Positions 23,425-32,287 of a stretch of DNA of 64,000 bases are shown piece by piece. The position numbers and the translations under genes were made by a program. The stretch comes from Streptomyces microflavus (GTDB lineage: Bacteria > Actinomycetota > Actinomycetes > Streptomycetales > Streptomycetaceae): NCBI RefSeq assembly GCF_014650075.1, contig NZ_BMUG01000004.1, positions 248,001-312,000 on the forward strand, read 5' to 3'. The first letter of the stretch is position 1; every line of letters starts with the position of its first letter. The notes under the pieces are model-generated. The model ran no database searches. It had not been told where the DNA came from and worked only from the letters and a program-made list of their open reading frames with translations.

Positions 23425-24129
23425 TCACACCCCGGCCGTCCGCCAGAACTGGTCCACTACCCGGGCCAGGAACGCCCGTCCCGCGTCGCCCGTCGTCGCG
23501 GACCGTTCCTGGCCCGTGCTGCTCCAGCTCAGGGTCGAGACCATCAGGGCCTGGTAGTCGGCGTGCAGCTCTTCCAGGACGTCCTGGATCTGCGCCCGGT
23601 CCAGCGGGACGATCTTGGCCACCGGGCGGACGTACGCCTGCCAGCGCGTGGTGACCGCGCTGGTCAGCAGCTCGGCCAGCTCCTCGTCGCGGCCCGTCGC
23701 GGTGAGGAACTGCGCGGGCGAGAGGCCGAGCGCCCGGCAGAGCGCGGAGGACTGCCGCTCGTTGCCCTTCCAGCGCCCCGTCTCCTCCATCCGCAGGTAC
23801 GAGGCCCCTGTCATCCCGAGCTGCCGCGCCAGGTCGTCCACGGAGAGCTCCCGGCTCATCCGGTGCTCCCGCAGGGTGGCGGCGGCGGCCAGCAGCTCGC
23901 CGGGGGCGCACCACAGGACGCCGGCCAGGGCGGTCAGTTCGCGTTCGCCGGGGGTCGCGAGGCCGCGTTCCCAGGCGACGACGGTCTCGGCGGGGATCCG
24001 GAGCCCGTACTGGGCGGCGAGGCCGTAGGCGACATGGCCGGGCGCCATCCCCAGAGCCTCACGGAGTCGGCGCGCGGCGGGGGCGTTGAAGGGCGGGGTG
24101 GGGTGCACGGCCCCACCGTAGAAGTCCAT
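23425..24129 (-). CDS. Helix-turn-helix (XRE-like) regulator
   Basis: 234 aa. It contains two Cro/C1-like helix-turn-helix segments: residues ~13-68 (ARRLREALGMAPGHVAYGLA, PAETVVAWERGLATPGERELTALAGVL) and ~92-142 (SVDDLARQLGMTGASYLRMEETGRWKG, QSSALCRALGLSPAQFL). The C-terminal ~90 residues form an uncharacterised helical domain. The double domain could read an extended site. A perfect 16-bp palindrome lies 20 bp upstream of the start (24149-24164), most likely its own operator. It converges on pfkA. Targets beyond itself cannot be read. Confidence 0.8.
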   Translation of the reverse strand: MDFYGGAVHPTPPFNAPAARRLREALGMAPGHVAYGLAAQYGLRIPAETVVAWERGLATPGERELTALAGVLWCAPGELLAAAATLREHRMSRELSVDDLARQLGMTGASYLRMEETGRWKGNERQSSALCRALGLSPAQFLTATGRDEELAELLTSAVTTRWQAYVRPVAKIVPLDRAQIQDVLEELHADYQALMVSTLSWSSTGQERSATTGDAGRAFLARVVDQFWRTAGV

Positions 24130-24148
24130 TTCCGTCCTGGCTACGGTC

Positions 24149-24164
24149 TGTTCTGTACAGAACA
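24149..24164. promoter_or_regulatory. 16-bp perfect palindrome upstream of XRE gene
   Basis: TGTTCTGTACAGAACA is fully self-complementary and lies 19 bp before the start codon on the minus strand, an ideal position for autorepression by the encoded HTH protein. Confidence 0.65.
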
Positions 24165-24277
24165 CGCTTCGTAGGAACCTCCTAGCGCGAACCGGGCGGG
24201 CGGTACGCAATCAAGCGCCCCACCAGCGCTTTCCTTACCGCCGGTACCACCGCCCCACCACCTCCGTGCGCCCTTGC

Positions 24278-24291
24278 GGAAAGCGCTTGCC
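24278..24291. promoter_or_regulatory. AGCGCT-centred near-palindrome
   Basis: GGAAAGCGCTTGCC resembles LacI-family operators such as sugar-repressor sites. A related GCGCTTTCC word lies near 24224. Both are between the XRE gene and the end of the response regulator gene. Weak evidence. Confidence 0.25.
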
Positions 24292-24312
24292 GTATGCCCC
24301 GGTAGCCGGTGT

Positions 24313-24987
24313 TCAGCGGCCGCCGGACAGCCAGCGGTAGTGGAGCTCCGGTCGGCCGACCTGCCCATAATGTGGACGCCTCGCCGCGCTCCCCACGGTC
24401 ACCAGGTGTTCCAGATAGCGGCGCGCGGTGATCCGGGAGATCCCGAGCCGCTCCCCGGCGGCCGCCGCGGTCACCCCCTCGGCCGACTCCCGCAGGACCC
24501 GGGTCACCGCCTCCAGGGTCGGCCCGCTGAGCCCCTTCGGCAGAGCGGCCGGGTGGGCGACCCGCAGCGCGCCCAGCGCCCGGTCCACCTCCTCCTGCCC
24601 GCTGGCCTCACCTGCGGCGCCCCGGAACTCCGCGTACCGCACCAGCCGGTCCCGCAGCGTGGGGTACGTGAACGGCTTCAGCACGTACTGCACGACCCCC
24701 AGCGACACCCCCTCCCGCACCACGGCAAGGTCCCGCGCCGAGGTCACCGCGATCACGTCGGCCCCGTGCCCGGCGGCCCGCAGCGACCGCAGCAGCCCGA
24801 GCCCGTGCCCGTCGGGGAGGTACAGATCCAGCAGGAGCAGGTCCACCGGGGTCCGCTCCAGCACCCGCACGGCCTCCGCCCGGGTGTGGGCCACCGCGGC
24901 CACCGTGAAACCGGCGACCCGCTCCACGTACATCTGGTGCGCGTCGGCGGCCACCGGATCGTCCTCCACCACCAGGACCCGGATCAC
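24313..24987 (-). CDS. CitB/DcuR-type response regulator
   Basis: 224 aa. The receiver domain (residues 1-~120) has the acidic pair VVEDDP, the phosphoacceptor Asp in LLLLDLYLPDGHG and Lys in YVLKPF. The C-terminal region (about 150-224) is a helix-turn-helix of the CitB class (LSGPTLEAVTRVL, GVTAAAAGERLGISRITARRYLEHL). The start overlaps the sensor-kinase stop as ATGA, so the two are coupled. The adjacent divergent dicarboxylate symporter gene is the expected target: sensing of C4-dicarboxylate or citrate outside the cell. Confidence 0.92.
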   Translation of the reverse strand: MIRVLVVEDDPVAADAHQMYVERVAGFTVAAVAHTRAEAVRVLERTPVDLLLLDLYLPDGHGLGLLRSLRAAGHGADVIAVTSARDLAVVREGVSLGVVQYVLKPFTYPTLRDRLVRYAEFRGAAGEASGQEEVDRALGALRVAHPAALPKGLSGPTLEAVTRVLRESAEGVTAAAAGERLGISRITARRYLEHLVTVGSAARRPHYGQVGRPELHYRWLSGGR

Positions 24988-26666
24988 GCCGTCACCTGCT
25001 TCTTGTGAGCGGCTGTCGTACGGTCCCCGAGCGGCAGCCGTACGGTGAACCGCGCCCCGCCCTCCGGCGCCCGGTCCAGCTCCACGCTCCCCCCGTTGCG
25101 GTGCGCGGCCTGCCGCACCAGCGCGAGGCCGAGCCCGCGCCCGGCCCCGTGCGTCGACCAGCCGCGCCGGAACACCTCGTCCTCCTCCTCGGGACCGATG
25201 CCCGCCCCGGTGTCCGAGACCCGCAGCAGCAGCTCCCGGTCATCGGCGAGCGCGGTCACGGTGACCCGGGCCCGCCCGGCGCCGGTCCCGCCCGTACGCT
25301 GCGCGGGCACGGCCCCCGCCGAACCGAGGCCGTCACCCTCCGAGGCCGCGTCCACCGCGTTGTCGATCAGATTGCCGAGGATCGTCACCAGATCCCGCTG
25401 GGCCAGCGAGGAGGGCAGCGCCCCGTCGTCGATCAGGCTGTCCTCCGCCAGCTCCAGCTCCACCCCGCGCTCGTTCGCCTGGGCCGCCTTGCCCAGCAGC
25501 AGCGCGGCCAGCACCGGCTCCTCGACCGCGCCCACCACCCGGTCGGTCAGCACCTGGGCCAGCTCCAGCTCCGCCGTCGCGAAGTCCACCGCCTCCTCCA
25601 CCCGGCCCAGCTCGATCAGCGAGACCACCGTGTGCAGCCGGTTCGCCGCCTCGTGGGCCTGGGAGCGCAACGCCTGCGTGAAACCGCGCTCGGAGTCCAG
25701 CTCACCGGAGAGCGCCTGGAGCTCGGTGTGGTCCCGCAGGGTCACCACCGTGCCGCGCCGCTCACCGCCCACCACGGGACGGGTGTTGACGACGACCACC
25801 CGGTCCGCCGTGAGGTGCAGTTCGTCCACCCGCGCCTCGGATGCCAGCAGCGCCCCGGTCAGCGGGGCGGGCAGGGCCAGCTCGTCCACGGTCCGGCCGA
25901 GGGCCTCCGTCTCCGGGGTGATCCCCAGCAGCTCCCGCCCCGCGTCGTTGATCAGAGCGATCCGGCGCTGCCCGTCCAGCATCAGCAGCCCCTCGCGCAC
26001 CGCGTGCAGGGTGGCCTGGTGGTAGTCGTGCAGCCGGCTCAGCTCGGCCGCGTTCATCCCGTGGGTGTGGCGCCGCAGCCGGGCGTTGATCACGTACGTG
26101 CCGATCCCGCCCAGCGCCAGCGCCCCGCCCGCCGCCAGCGCCAGGGCGCCGAGCTGCTCCCGTACCTGCGAGGAGACCCGGTCCACCGTGATGCCCGCGC
26201 TGACCAGGCCGATGATCTCCTTGCCGTCGCGGACCGGGGTCACCACCCGTATCGAGGGCCCCAGCGTGCCGGTGTACGTCTCGGTGAAGGTCTCCCCGCG
26301 CAGCGCCTCCTCGGTGTGGCCGAGGAAGGTCTCACCGATCAGCGACGCGTCGGGGTGGGTCCAGCGCACCCGCTCGGTGTCCATGATCGTGACGAAGGCG
26401 ATCCCGGTGTCCCGGCGCACCTGCTCCGCGTACGGCTGGAGTACGGCGGAGGGGTCCGGGGTAAGGATCGCCTCCCGTACGGAAGGGGAATCGGCCACCG
26501 CCACCGCCGCCGCCCGCACCTGCCGGGTCGCCGTCTGCTCCGCCTGCGCCGAGCCGGAGACGTACGCGAAGACCGCGCATCCGGCCACCACCGCGGCGAT
26601 CAGCACGACCTGCATGGCGAAGAGCTGCCCGGCCAGGCTGCGGGGTCGGGTACGGGGGAGGCGCAT
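24984..26666 (-). CDS. CitA/DcuS-type sensor histidine kinase
   Basis: 560 aa. Transmembrane helix 1 (~14-37), an extracytoplasmic sensor of the PASP/CitA type (~40-175, with RWTHPDASLIGETF and TPVRDGKEIIGLVSAGI), and helix 2 (~178-200). A cytoplasmic PAS domain follows (~215-325), then the phosphoacceptor region RSQAHEAANRLHTVVSLIELG (His in AHE-x2-N-x-LH) and an HATPase domain (NLIDNAVDAA, DTGAGIGPE, GRGLGLALV). The family binds dicarboxylates or citrate through the external domain. It is in one operon with its response regulator and divergent from dctA (159-bp gap). Confidence 0.94.
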   Translation of the reverse strand: MRLPRTRPRSLAGQLFAMQVVLIAAVVAGCAVFAYVSGSAQAEQTATRQVRAAAVAVADSPSVREAILTPDPSAVLQPYAEQVRRDTGIAFVTIMDTERVRWTHPDASLIGETFLGHTEEALRGETFTETYTGTLGPSIRVVTPVRDGKEIIGLVSAGITVDRVSSQVREQLGALALAAGGALALGGIGTYVINARLRRHTHGMNAAELSRLHDYHQATLHAVREGLLMLDGQRRIALINDAGRELLGITPETEALGRTVDELALPAPLTGALLASEARVDELHLTADRVVVVNTRPVVGGERRGTVVTLRDHTELQALSGELDSERGFTQALRSQAHEAANRLHTVVSLIELGRVEEAVDFATAELELAQVLTDRVVGAVEEPVLAALLLGKAAQANERGVELELAEDSLIDDGALPSSLAQRDLVTILGNLIDNAVDAASEGDGLGSAGAVPAQRTGGTGAGRARVTVTALADDRELLLRVSDTGAGIGPEEEDEVFRRGWSTHGAGRGLGLALVRQAAHRNGGSVELDRAPEGGARFTVRLPLGDRTTAAHKKQVTA

Positions 26667-26740
26667 GCCTCACAGTCTGCCTCGTCGGACCGCGCTCTCC
26701 CAGTGGCTCGAAAGCGCCTGTGAACGATATGAACGCAAGG

Positions 26741-26754
26741 GTGACCGGGGTCAC
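26741..26754. promoter_or_regulatory. Inverted repeat in dctA/sensor-kinase divergent promoter region
   Basis: GTGACC-GG-GGTCAC is a perfect 6-bp inverted repeat 71 bp before dctA. A GTCACCGG word repeats the half-site near 26768. A candidate site for the CitB-type regulator or another factor. Confidence 0.4.
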
Positions 26755-26825
26755 AGGGCGGTGGATAGTCACCGGAGCCCCCAGGGACGGGGGCGAAACC
26801 CCTGACCGAGCCGAGGAGCCCCACG

Positions 26826-28211
26826 ATGGCCGTGGCAGCCAAACAGCGGGACCGTACCCACTACCTGTACATCGCCGTGATCGCCGCCGTGGCGCTCGGC
26901 ATCCTGGTGGGCTTCGTCGCCCCCGGGGTGGCCGTCGAGCTCAAGCCCATCGGCGCCGGCTTCGTGAACCTGATCAAGATGATGATCTCGCCGATCATCT
27001 TCTGCACGATCGTGCTGGGCGTCGGCTCGGTGCGCAAGGCGGCCAAGGTCGGCGCGGTCGGCGGCCTGGCGCTGGGCTACTTCCTCGTCATGTCGACCGT
27101 CGCCCTCGCCATCGGCCTGCTGGTCGGCAACTTCCTGGAGCCCGGCTCCACCCTCCACATCACGGAGGCGGCCCGCGCCGCCGGTGAGAAGCAGGCGTCC
27201 GGCGCCAGCGAGTCCACCGTGGACTTCCTGCTCGGCATCATCCCGACCACCATCGTCTCCGCCTTCACGGCGGGCGAGGTGCTCCAGACCCTCCTGGTCG
27301 CCCTGCTCGCGGGGTTCGCGCTCCAGGCGATGGGCTCGGCGGGCGAGCCGATCATCCGCGGCATCACCCACATCCAGCGCCTCGTCTTCCGCATCCTCGC
27401 CATGATCATGTGGGCCGCCCCGGTCGGCGCGTTCGGCGCGATCGCGGCGGTGGTCGGCGAGACCGGTCTCGACGCCCTGAAGTCCCTGGCGATCATCATG
27501 ATCGGCTTCTACGTCACCTGCGGGCTCTTCGTCTTCGTGGTGCTCGGCGCGATCCTGCGCCTGGTCGCCGGGGTGAACCTGCTCTCGCTGCTGAAGTACC
27601 TGGGCCGCGAGTTCCTGCTCATCCTGTCCACCTCCTCCTCCGAGTCCGCCCTGCCGCGGCTCATCGCGAAGATGGAGCACCTGGGTGTCAGCAAGCCCGT
27701 CGTCGGCATCACCGTGCCGACCGGCTACTCCTTCAACCTCGACGGCACCGCGATCTACCTCACGATGTCCTCGCTCTTCATCGCCAACGCGATGGGCGAC
27801 CCGCTGAGCGCGAGCGAGCAGATCTCGCTCCTCGTCTTCATGATCATCGCCTCGAAGGGCGCGGCGGGCGTGACCGGCGCGGGTCTGGCGACCCTCGCGG
27901 GCGGGCTCCAGTCGCACCGCCCCGAACTCGTCGACGGCGTCGGCCTGATCGTCGGCATCGACCGCTTCATGAGCGAGGCCCGCGCGCTGACCAACTTCGC
28001 CGGCAACGCGGTCGCCACGGTCCTGGTCGGCCACTGGACCAAGGAGATCGACAAGGAGCGCGTCGGCCAGGTCCTCGCCGGAAAGATCCCGTTCGACGAG
28101 CGGACGTTGGTGGACGACCACGCCGCCCCCTCCGACGGCTCCAACGACTCCGGCGGCTCCGGTGACGTCCCCGAGCAGCGCGAGACCGCCGAGGTCCCCG
28201 CCAAGGTCTGA
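26826..28211 (+). CDS. dctA: Cation:dicarboxylate symporter (DctA family)
   Basis: 461 aa, family length ~430-460. It imports succinate, fumarate or malate with protons or sodium. Visible family features: N-terminal helices, KMMISPIIFCTIVLGV, the serine-rich re-entrant loop LSTSSSESALPRL, the VPTGYSFNLDGTAIYLTM motif in helix 7, and the ASKGAAGVTGAG second re-entrant loop followed by DRFMSEARALTNFAGNA. The C-terminal ~30 residues are hydrophilic and Ser/Gly-rich. It is divergent from a CitA/CitB-type two-component system, the likely activator. An ATG with GAGGAG upstream starts the gene; a strong terminator follows. Confidence 0.95.
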   Translation: MAVAAKQRDRTHYLYIAVIAAVALGILVGFVAPGVAVELKPIGAGFVNLIKMMISPIIFCTIVLGVGSVRKAAKVGAVGGLALGYFLVMSTVALAIGLLVGNFLEPGSTLHITEAARAAGEKQASGASESTVDFLLGIIPTTIVSAFTAGEVLQTLLVALLAGFALQAMGSAGEPIIRGITHIQRLVFRILAMIMWAAPVGAFGAIAAVVGETGLDALKSLAIIMIGFYVTCGLFVFVVLGAILRLVAGVNLLSLLKYLGREFLLILSTSSSESALPRLIAKMEHLGVSKPVVGITVPTGYSFNLDGTAIYLTMSSLFIANAMGDPLSASEQISLLVFMIIASKGAAGVTGAGLATLAGGLQSHRPELVDGVGLIVGIDRFMSEARALTNFAGNAVATVLVGHWTKEIDKERVGQVLAGKIPFDERTLVDDHAAPSDGSNDSGGSGDVPEQRETAEVPAKV

Positions 28212-28246
28212 CCAGCCCTTTCCAGCCACTGTGACACCCCCCACCC

Positions 28247-28280
28247 AAGGACACCCGTATCCCCCGGTACGGGTGTCCTT
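28247..28280 (+). terminator. Terminator of dctA
   Basis: Thirteen-bp arms (AAGGACACCCGTA and complement) with an 8-base loop, 35 bp after the stop and followed by GCTC. Confidence 0.88.
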
Positions 28281-28405
28281 GCTCTGTCCCGACGTGGCGC
28301 GCAATGCGGGGCCCGTACAACCATTCACTGCCGGTGCATGTCTTCCGGATGAACAACTGCACTGCCCCCGTGGGCAGTCGACCTGCATCCGACCGAGGGA
28401 TTTTC

Positions 28406-29710
28406 ATGGGGAACGCCGTATCCGGCCGCCGTACGCTGCTGAGCGGAACCGCAGTGCTGGCGGCCGTCGCCCTGATCGCGCTGGGGTCCGCACCGGCCCA
28501 GGCGGACGAGACCGAACCCGATCTGGGGGTCCGCGGCCTCACGCCGGTCACCGGGATCGCGCCGGGCAGCGGCTTCGGACTGCCGGTGAGCCTGCTGAAC
28601 AAGGGGACGGAGGAGCTGCCCAAGGCCTATGTGACCTACAGCTTCTCCTCCGGTCTGGCCACCGCTGAGACCTACTCCAACTGCCTCTACTCCACGATCG
28701 GTTCCTACGACGAGATGCCGGAGCGGCACCGGGCCGTCTGCACCGTCGACCAGCCGCTGAAGCCCGGCGTGCTGTACAGGACGGAGAAGCCCATCGGGCT
28801 CAAGGCGGGGGCGAACGCGCTGTACGACACCGCCGGTCTGGGGCTGTGGGCGTCCCCGCCCGGTCCCGACGACGGCGGCGAGACCGACCCGGTGCCCGGC
28901 ACCGGCGCACCGCTGACGCTGGTCGAGCGGGGCGAGGCCACCGAAGCCGACCGGGCCGCCCACGCCGAGTCCGGCTCCTGGACGGATGTCACCGCGGTCA
29001 ACACCGCCGACTACGCGCTGACCGGCGCGGAGCTGAAGGGGAAGGTGGGCGACAAGGTCACCGCCCAGGTCAAGTTCACCAACAAGGGCCCCGCCTGGGT
29101 CTACCGCGAGCTGGGCACGGGCGCCGCGAGCGTGGACGTACGCATCCCGGCCGGTACGACGGTCACCAAGGCCAACGGCTACTGCTCGAAGGTCACCAAG
29201 ACGCACTACCGCTGCGGGACCTCGCAGTCGTGGGTCGACGAGGAGGGCGGCGAGACCTACCCCTTCGTGCTCCGTATCGACAAGGCCGTCGGCCGCACCA
29301 CGGGCAAGGTCTCCTTCGGCGGGCAGTCCCGCCCCTTCGACAGGAACCCGGCCAACGACACCGCCGAGATCGTGGTCGAGACCGGCAAGGCGGGCTCCAC
29401 CGGCGGCACGACGTCCGGCGGTTCGGCCAACGGCGGCTCCGACGGCGGTACGGGCTCAACGGGCGGCTCCACCTCCGGCTCCTCCGGCTCCACCGGGGGC
29501 GGCTCCACGAACACCACCGGCGGCTCGGGTTCCGCCACCTCGGGCGGCGGCTCCACGACCGGCGGCGCCACCCCGCAGACGGCCGGCGACCTGGCGGCGA
29601 CCGGCTCGGACTCCACCCTGCCGGTGGCGGGCGCGGCCGGCGCCGCACTGCTCGCGGGCGGCGGCCTGTTCTACGCGATGCGCCGGCGTACGGCGGCCCG
29701 CAACGGCTGA
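28406..29710 (+). CDS. Sortase-anchored surface protein (LAATG motif)
   Basis: 434 aa. Signal peptide at residues ~8-35 (RRTLLSGTAVLAAVALIALGSAPAQA). Two beta-rich regions follow (~40-145 and ~190-325); the second, with KVGDKVTAQVKFTNKGPAWVYRELG and NPANDTAEIVVETG, resembles a DUF11/CARDB-type adhesion fold. A Gly/Ser/Thr stalk (~328-395) leads to LAATGSDS, a hydrophobic segment and RRRTAARNG, the class E sortase signal (LAxTG) used in Streptomyces. The mature protein should be covalently linked to peptidoglycan; its ligand is unknown. Two extracellular cysteine pairs may form disulphides. The start is the ATG at 28406 rather than an upstream frame extension. Confidence 0.87.
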   Translation: MGNAVSGRRTLLSGTAVLAAVALIALGSAPAQADETEPDLGVRGLTPVTGIAPGSGFGLPVSLLNKGTEELPKAYVTYSFSSGLATAETYSNCLYSTIGSYDEMPERHRAVCTVDQPLKPGVLYRTEKPIGLKAGANALYDTAGLGLWASPPGPDDGGETDPVPGTGAPLTLVERGEATEADRAAHAESGSWTDVTAVNTADYALTGAELKGKVGDKVTAQVKFTNKGPAWVYRELGTGAASVDVRIPAGTTVTKANGYCSKVTKTHYRCGTSQSWVDEEGGETYPFVLRIDKAVGRTTGKVSFGGQSRPFDRNPANDTAEIVVETGKAGSTGGTTSGGSANGGSDGGTGSTGGSTSGSSGSTGGGSTNTTGGSGSATSGGGSTTGGATPQTAGDLAATGSDSTLPVAGAAGAALLAGGGLFYAMRRRTAARNG

Positions 29711-29725
29711 CCCCACCGCAGGGAG

Positions 29726-29769
29726 AAGGGGCCCGCCCCGTGTCGGCCATGACACAGGGCGGGCCCCTT
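29726..29769. terminator. Bidirectional terminator between surface protein and glgB
   Basis: Long inverted repeat (AAGGGGCCCGCCC and complement, with GTGTC/GACAC extending the stem) lies between the two converging genes. Confidence 0.88.
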
Positions 29770-29786
29770 CCGCGCGGGCCGGGCCG

Positions 29787-32222
29787 TTACGCCGGCCGGA
29801 ACCACACCGTCGCCAGCGGCGGCAGCGTCAGCGAGATGCTGGCCGGCCGGCCGTGCGCGGGCACCGCCTCCGCCTTCAGCGGCTCCTCGTTGCGTACGTC
29901 GCTGCCGCCGTACCGGGCCGCGTCCGTGTTCAGGACCTCCACCCAGCCCTCGGTCCCGGTCTCCGGCACCCCGAGCCGGTAGTCGTGGCGGACCACCGGG
30001 GAGAAGTGCGAGACCGCGAGCAGCGGCGAGCCGTCCGCGTCGTACCGCAGGAACGCGAACACGTTGTCCTCGGCCGCCCCGCCGTCCACCCAGCTGAACC
30101 CCTCCGGCACGGTGTCGCGCTGCCACAGCGCGGGCACCGCCCCGTACACCGCGTTCAGGTCGCCCACCAGGTCCCGCACCCCGCGGTGGTCGCCGGACGC
30201 CTCGTACGACGGGTCCAGCAGCCACCAGTCCGGGCCGTGCCCCTCCGACCACTCCGCACCCTGGGCGAACTCCTGTCCCATGAAGAGGAGTTGCTTGCCG
30301 GGGTGGGCCCACATGAAGCCCAGGTAGGCGCGGTGGTTGGCGCGCTGCTGCCACCAGTCGCCGGGCATCTTCGCCACCAGCGCCTGCTTGCCGTGCACCA
30401 CCTCGTCGTGCGAGATCGGCAGCACGTAGTTCTCGCTGTACGCGTACACCATCGAGAACGTCATCTCGTTGTGGTGGTACTTGCGGTGCACCGGCTCCTT
30501 CGCCACGTACAGCAGCGAGTCGTGCATCCAGCCCATGTTCCACTTCAGCCCGAAGCCCAGGCCGCCGCTGTCGGTGGGCCGGGTCACGCCGTCCCAGGCG
30601 GTGGACTCCTCGGCGATGGTGACGACCCCGGGGTTGCGCCGGTAGACGGTCGCGTTCATCTCCTGGAGGAAGCCGACCGCGTCCCAGTTCTCCCGCCCGC
30701 CCTGCTCGTTGGGCGACCACTGGCCGTCCTCGCGGGAGTAGTCGAGGTAGAGCATCGAGGCGACGGCGTCGACCCGCAGCCCGTCGATGTGGAACTCCTC
30801 GCACCAGTACGTGGCGTTGGCGACCAGGAAGTTACGGACCTCCGTGCGGCCGTAGTCGAACTCCAGCGTCCCCCAGTCCGGGTGCGCCGCGCGCTGCGGG
30901 TCGGAGTGCTCGTAAAGCGACCGCCCGTCGAACTCCGCGAGCGCCCAGTCGTCGCGCGGGAAGTGGGCCGGGACCCAGTCCATGATCACGCCGATGCCCG
31001 CCCGGTGCAGGGCGTCCACCAGGAACCGGAAGTCGTCCGGGGAGCCCATCCGCGAGGTCGGGGCGTAGAACCCGGTGACCTGATAACCCCAGGAGCCGCC
31101 GAAGGGGTGCTCGGAGACCGGCATCAGCTCGACGTGCGTGAAGCCCAGGTCCTTGACGTACGAGGGGAGCTGATCGGCAAGTTGACGGTACGTCAGCCCA
31201 GGTCGCCAGGAGGCGAGATGGACCTCGTACACCGAGAACGGCGCCTCGTGCACCGGCCGGTCGCCCCGGTGCGCCATCCAGTCCGCGTCCCGCCACTCGT
31301 GGTGGGGGGCGGTGACCACCGAGGCGGTCGCGGGCGGGACCTCGGTGTGCCGGGCCATCGGGTCGGCCCGTACCGTGTGCGAACCGTCCGGGCGGCAGAT
31401 GTCGTACTTGTAGAGCGCGCCCTCGCCGACGCCGGGCAGGAACAGCTCCCACACCCCGGTCGAGCCGAGCGAACGCATCGGGAAGCCCGTGCCGTCCCAG
31501 TAGTTGAAGTCACCGGCCACCCGCACCCCGCGCGCGTTCGGCGCCCACACCGTGAACCGGGTCCCGGCCACGCCCTGGTGGACCATCGGCTCCGAGCCCA
31601 GCGCCCGCCACAGCTCCTCGTGGCGGCCCTCCCCGATCAGATGCAGGTCGAGCTCACCGAGCGCGGGCCAGAAGCGGTACGGGTCGTCCACCTCGATGGT
31701 GTTGTCGTCGTACGCGACCTGGAACCGGTAGGCGGGGACCTCCTTCACCGGCAGCACCCCGGAGAAGAACCCGTCGCCGTCGTCGTGCAGTTCGGCCCGC
31801 ACCCCCTCGGCCAGCACCGTGACCGCGCGGGCGAACGGGCGCAGCGCCCGGACCAGCACACCGCCCGGGATCAGGTGCGCGCCGAGCACGCTGTGCGGCG
31901 CGTGGTGGTCACCGGCCAGCAGCCGGCCGCGGTCCGCGCCGTCCAGGGCCGGTGACGGGCGGGCACCCCCGCCGTCGCCGCCCTGCCGGGGACGCGGCGG
32001 GACGGCGTCGGCGCGCTTGGTCCGGGCGCGCTTGGCGGGCGCGGGTGCCGCCTCGGCGGTGGTCGTGGCGGACACCGGAACGGAGGCGGCGGGTGCGGCA
32101 ACAGGCGTGGGCGCGGGCGCCTGCGCGGCCTCCACGCTCACGGCCTCGGCAGGGGCTTTGGCGTTGGCTTCGGCGGCTGCGGTCTTGCGGGATCCCTTGC
32201 GGGACGGCTTGCGGGCGGTCAC
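29787..32222 (-). CDS. glgB: 1,4-alpha-glucan branching enzyme GlgB
   Basis: 811 aa from a GTG at 32222 with GAGGAGG 8 bases upstream. It forms alpha-1,6 branches. A ~100-residue Ala/Lys/Pro-rich extension comes first, then two N-terminal beta domains (CBM48 at ~220-320 with [22 protein letters not shown]). The GH13 barrel carries nucleophile Asp in [14 protein letters not shown], acid/base Glu in [11 protein letters not shown] and Asp in [12 protein letters not shown]. It is the last gene of glgE-treS-mak-glgB and works on glucan extended by GlgE. The N-terminal extension contains AVSVEAAQA, also found in the GlgX of this window. Confidence 0.96.
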   Translation of the reverse strand: MTARKPSRKGSRKTAAAEANAKAPAEAVSVEAAQAPAPTPVAAPAASVPVSATTTAEAAPAPAKRARTKRADAVPPRPRQGGDGGGARPSPALDGADRGRLLAGDHHAPHSVLGAHLIPGGVLVRALRPFARAVTVLAEGVRAELHDDGDGFFSGVLPVKEVPAYRFQVAYDDNTIEVDDPYRFWPALGELDLHLIGEGRHEELWRALGSEPMVHQGVAGTRFTVWAPNARGVRVAGDFNYWDGTGFPMRSLGSTGVWELFLPGVGEGALYKYDICRPDGSHTVRADPMARHTEVPPATASVVTAPHHEWRDADWMAHRGDRPVHEAPFSVYEVHLASWRPGLTYRQLADQLPSYVKDLGFTHVELMPVSEHPFGGSWGYQVTGFYAPTSRMGSPDDFRFLVDALHRAGIGVIMDWVPAHFPRDDWALAEFDGRSLYEHSDPQRAAHPDWGTLEFDYGRTEVRNFLVANATYWCEEFHIDGLRVDAVASMLYLDYSREDGQWSPNEQGGRENWDAVGFLQEMNATVYRRNPGVVTIAEESTAWDGVTRPTDSGGLGFGLKWNMGWMHDSLLYVAKEPVHRKYHHNEMTFSMVYAYSENYVLPISHDEVVHGKQALVAKMPGDWWQQRANHRAYLGFMWAHPGKQLLFMGQEFAQGAEWSEGHGPDWWLLDPSYEASGDHRGVRDLVGDLNAVYGAVPALWQRDTVPEGFSWVDGGAAEDNVFAFLRYDADGSPLLAVSHFSPVVRHDYRLGVPETGTEGWVEVLNTDAARYGGSDVRNEEPLKAEAVPAHGRPASISLTLPPLATVWFRPA

Positions 32223-32287
32223 AGGGACTGCCTCCTCGGAGGGTGAAGGGGAGAAGCGCGGGGGTGGACGGGAGGTACGGGGGAGGC

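Noticed and set aside
29853..31955. 700-aa plus-strand open frame opposite glgB
   Set aside because: Arises from high GC3 on the opposite strand; composition dominated by Val, Arg, His with no domain signals.
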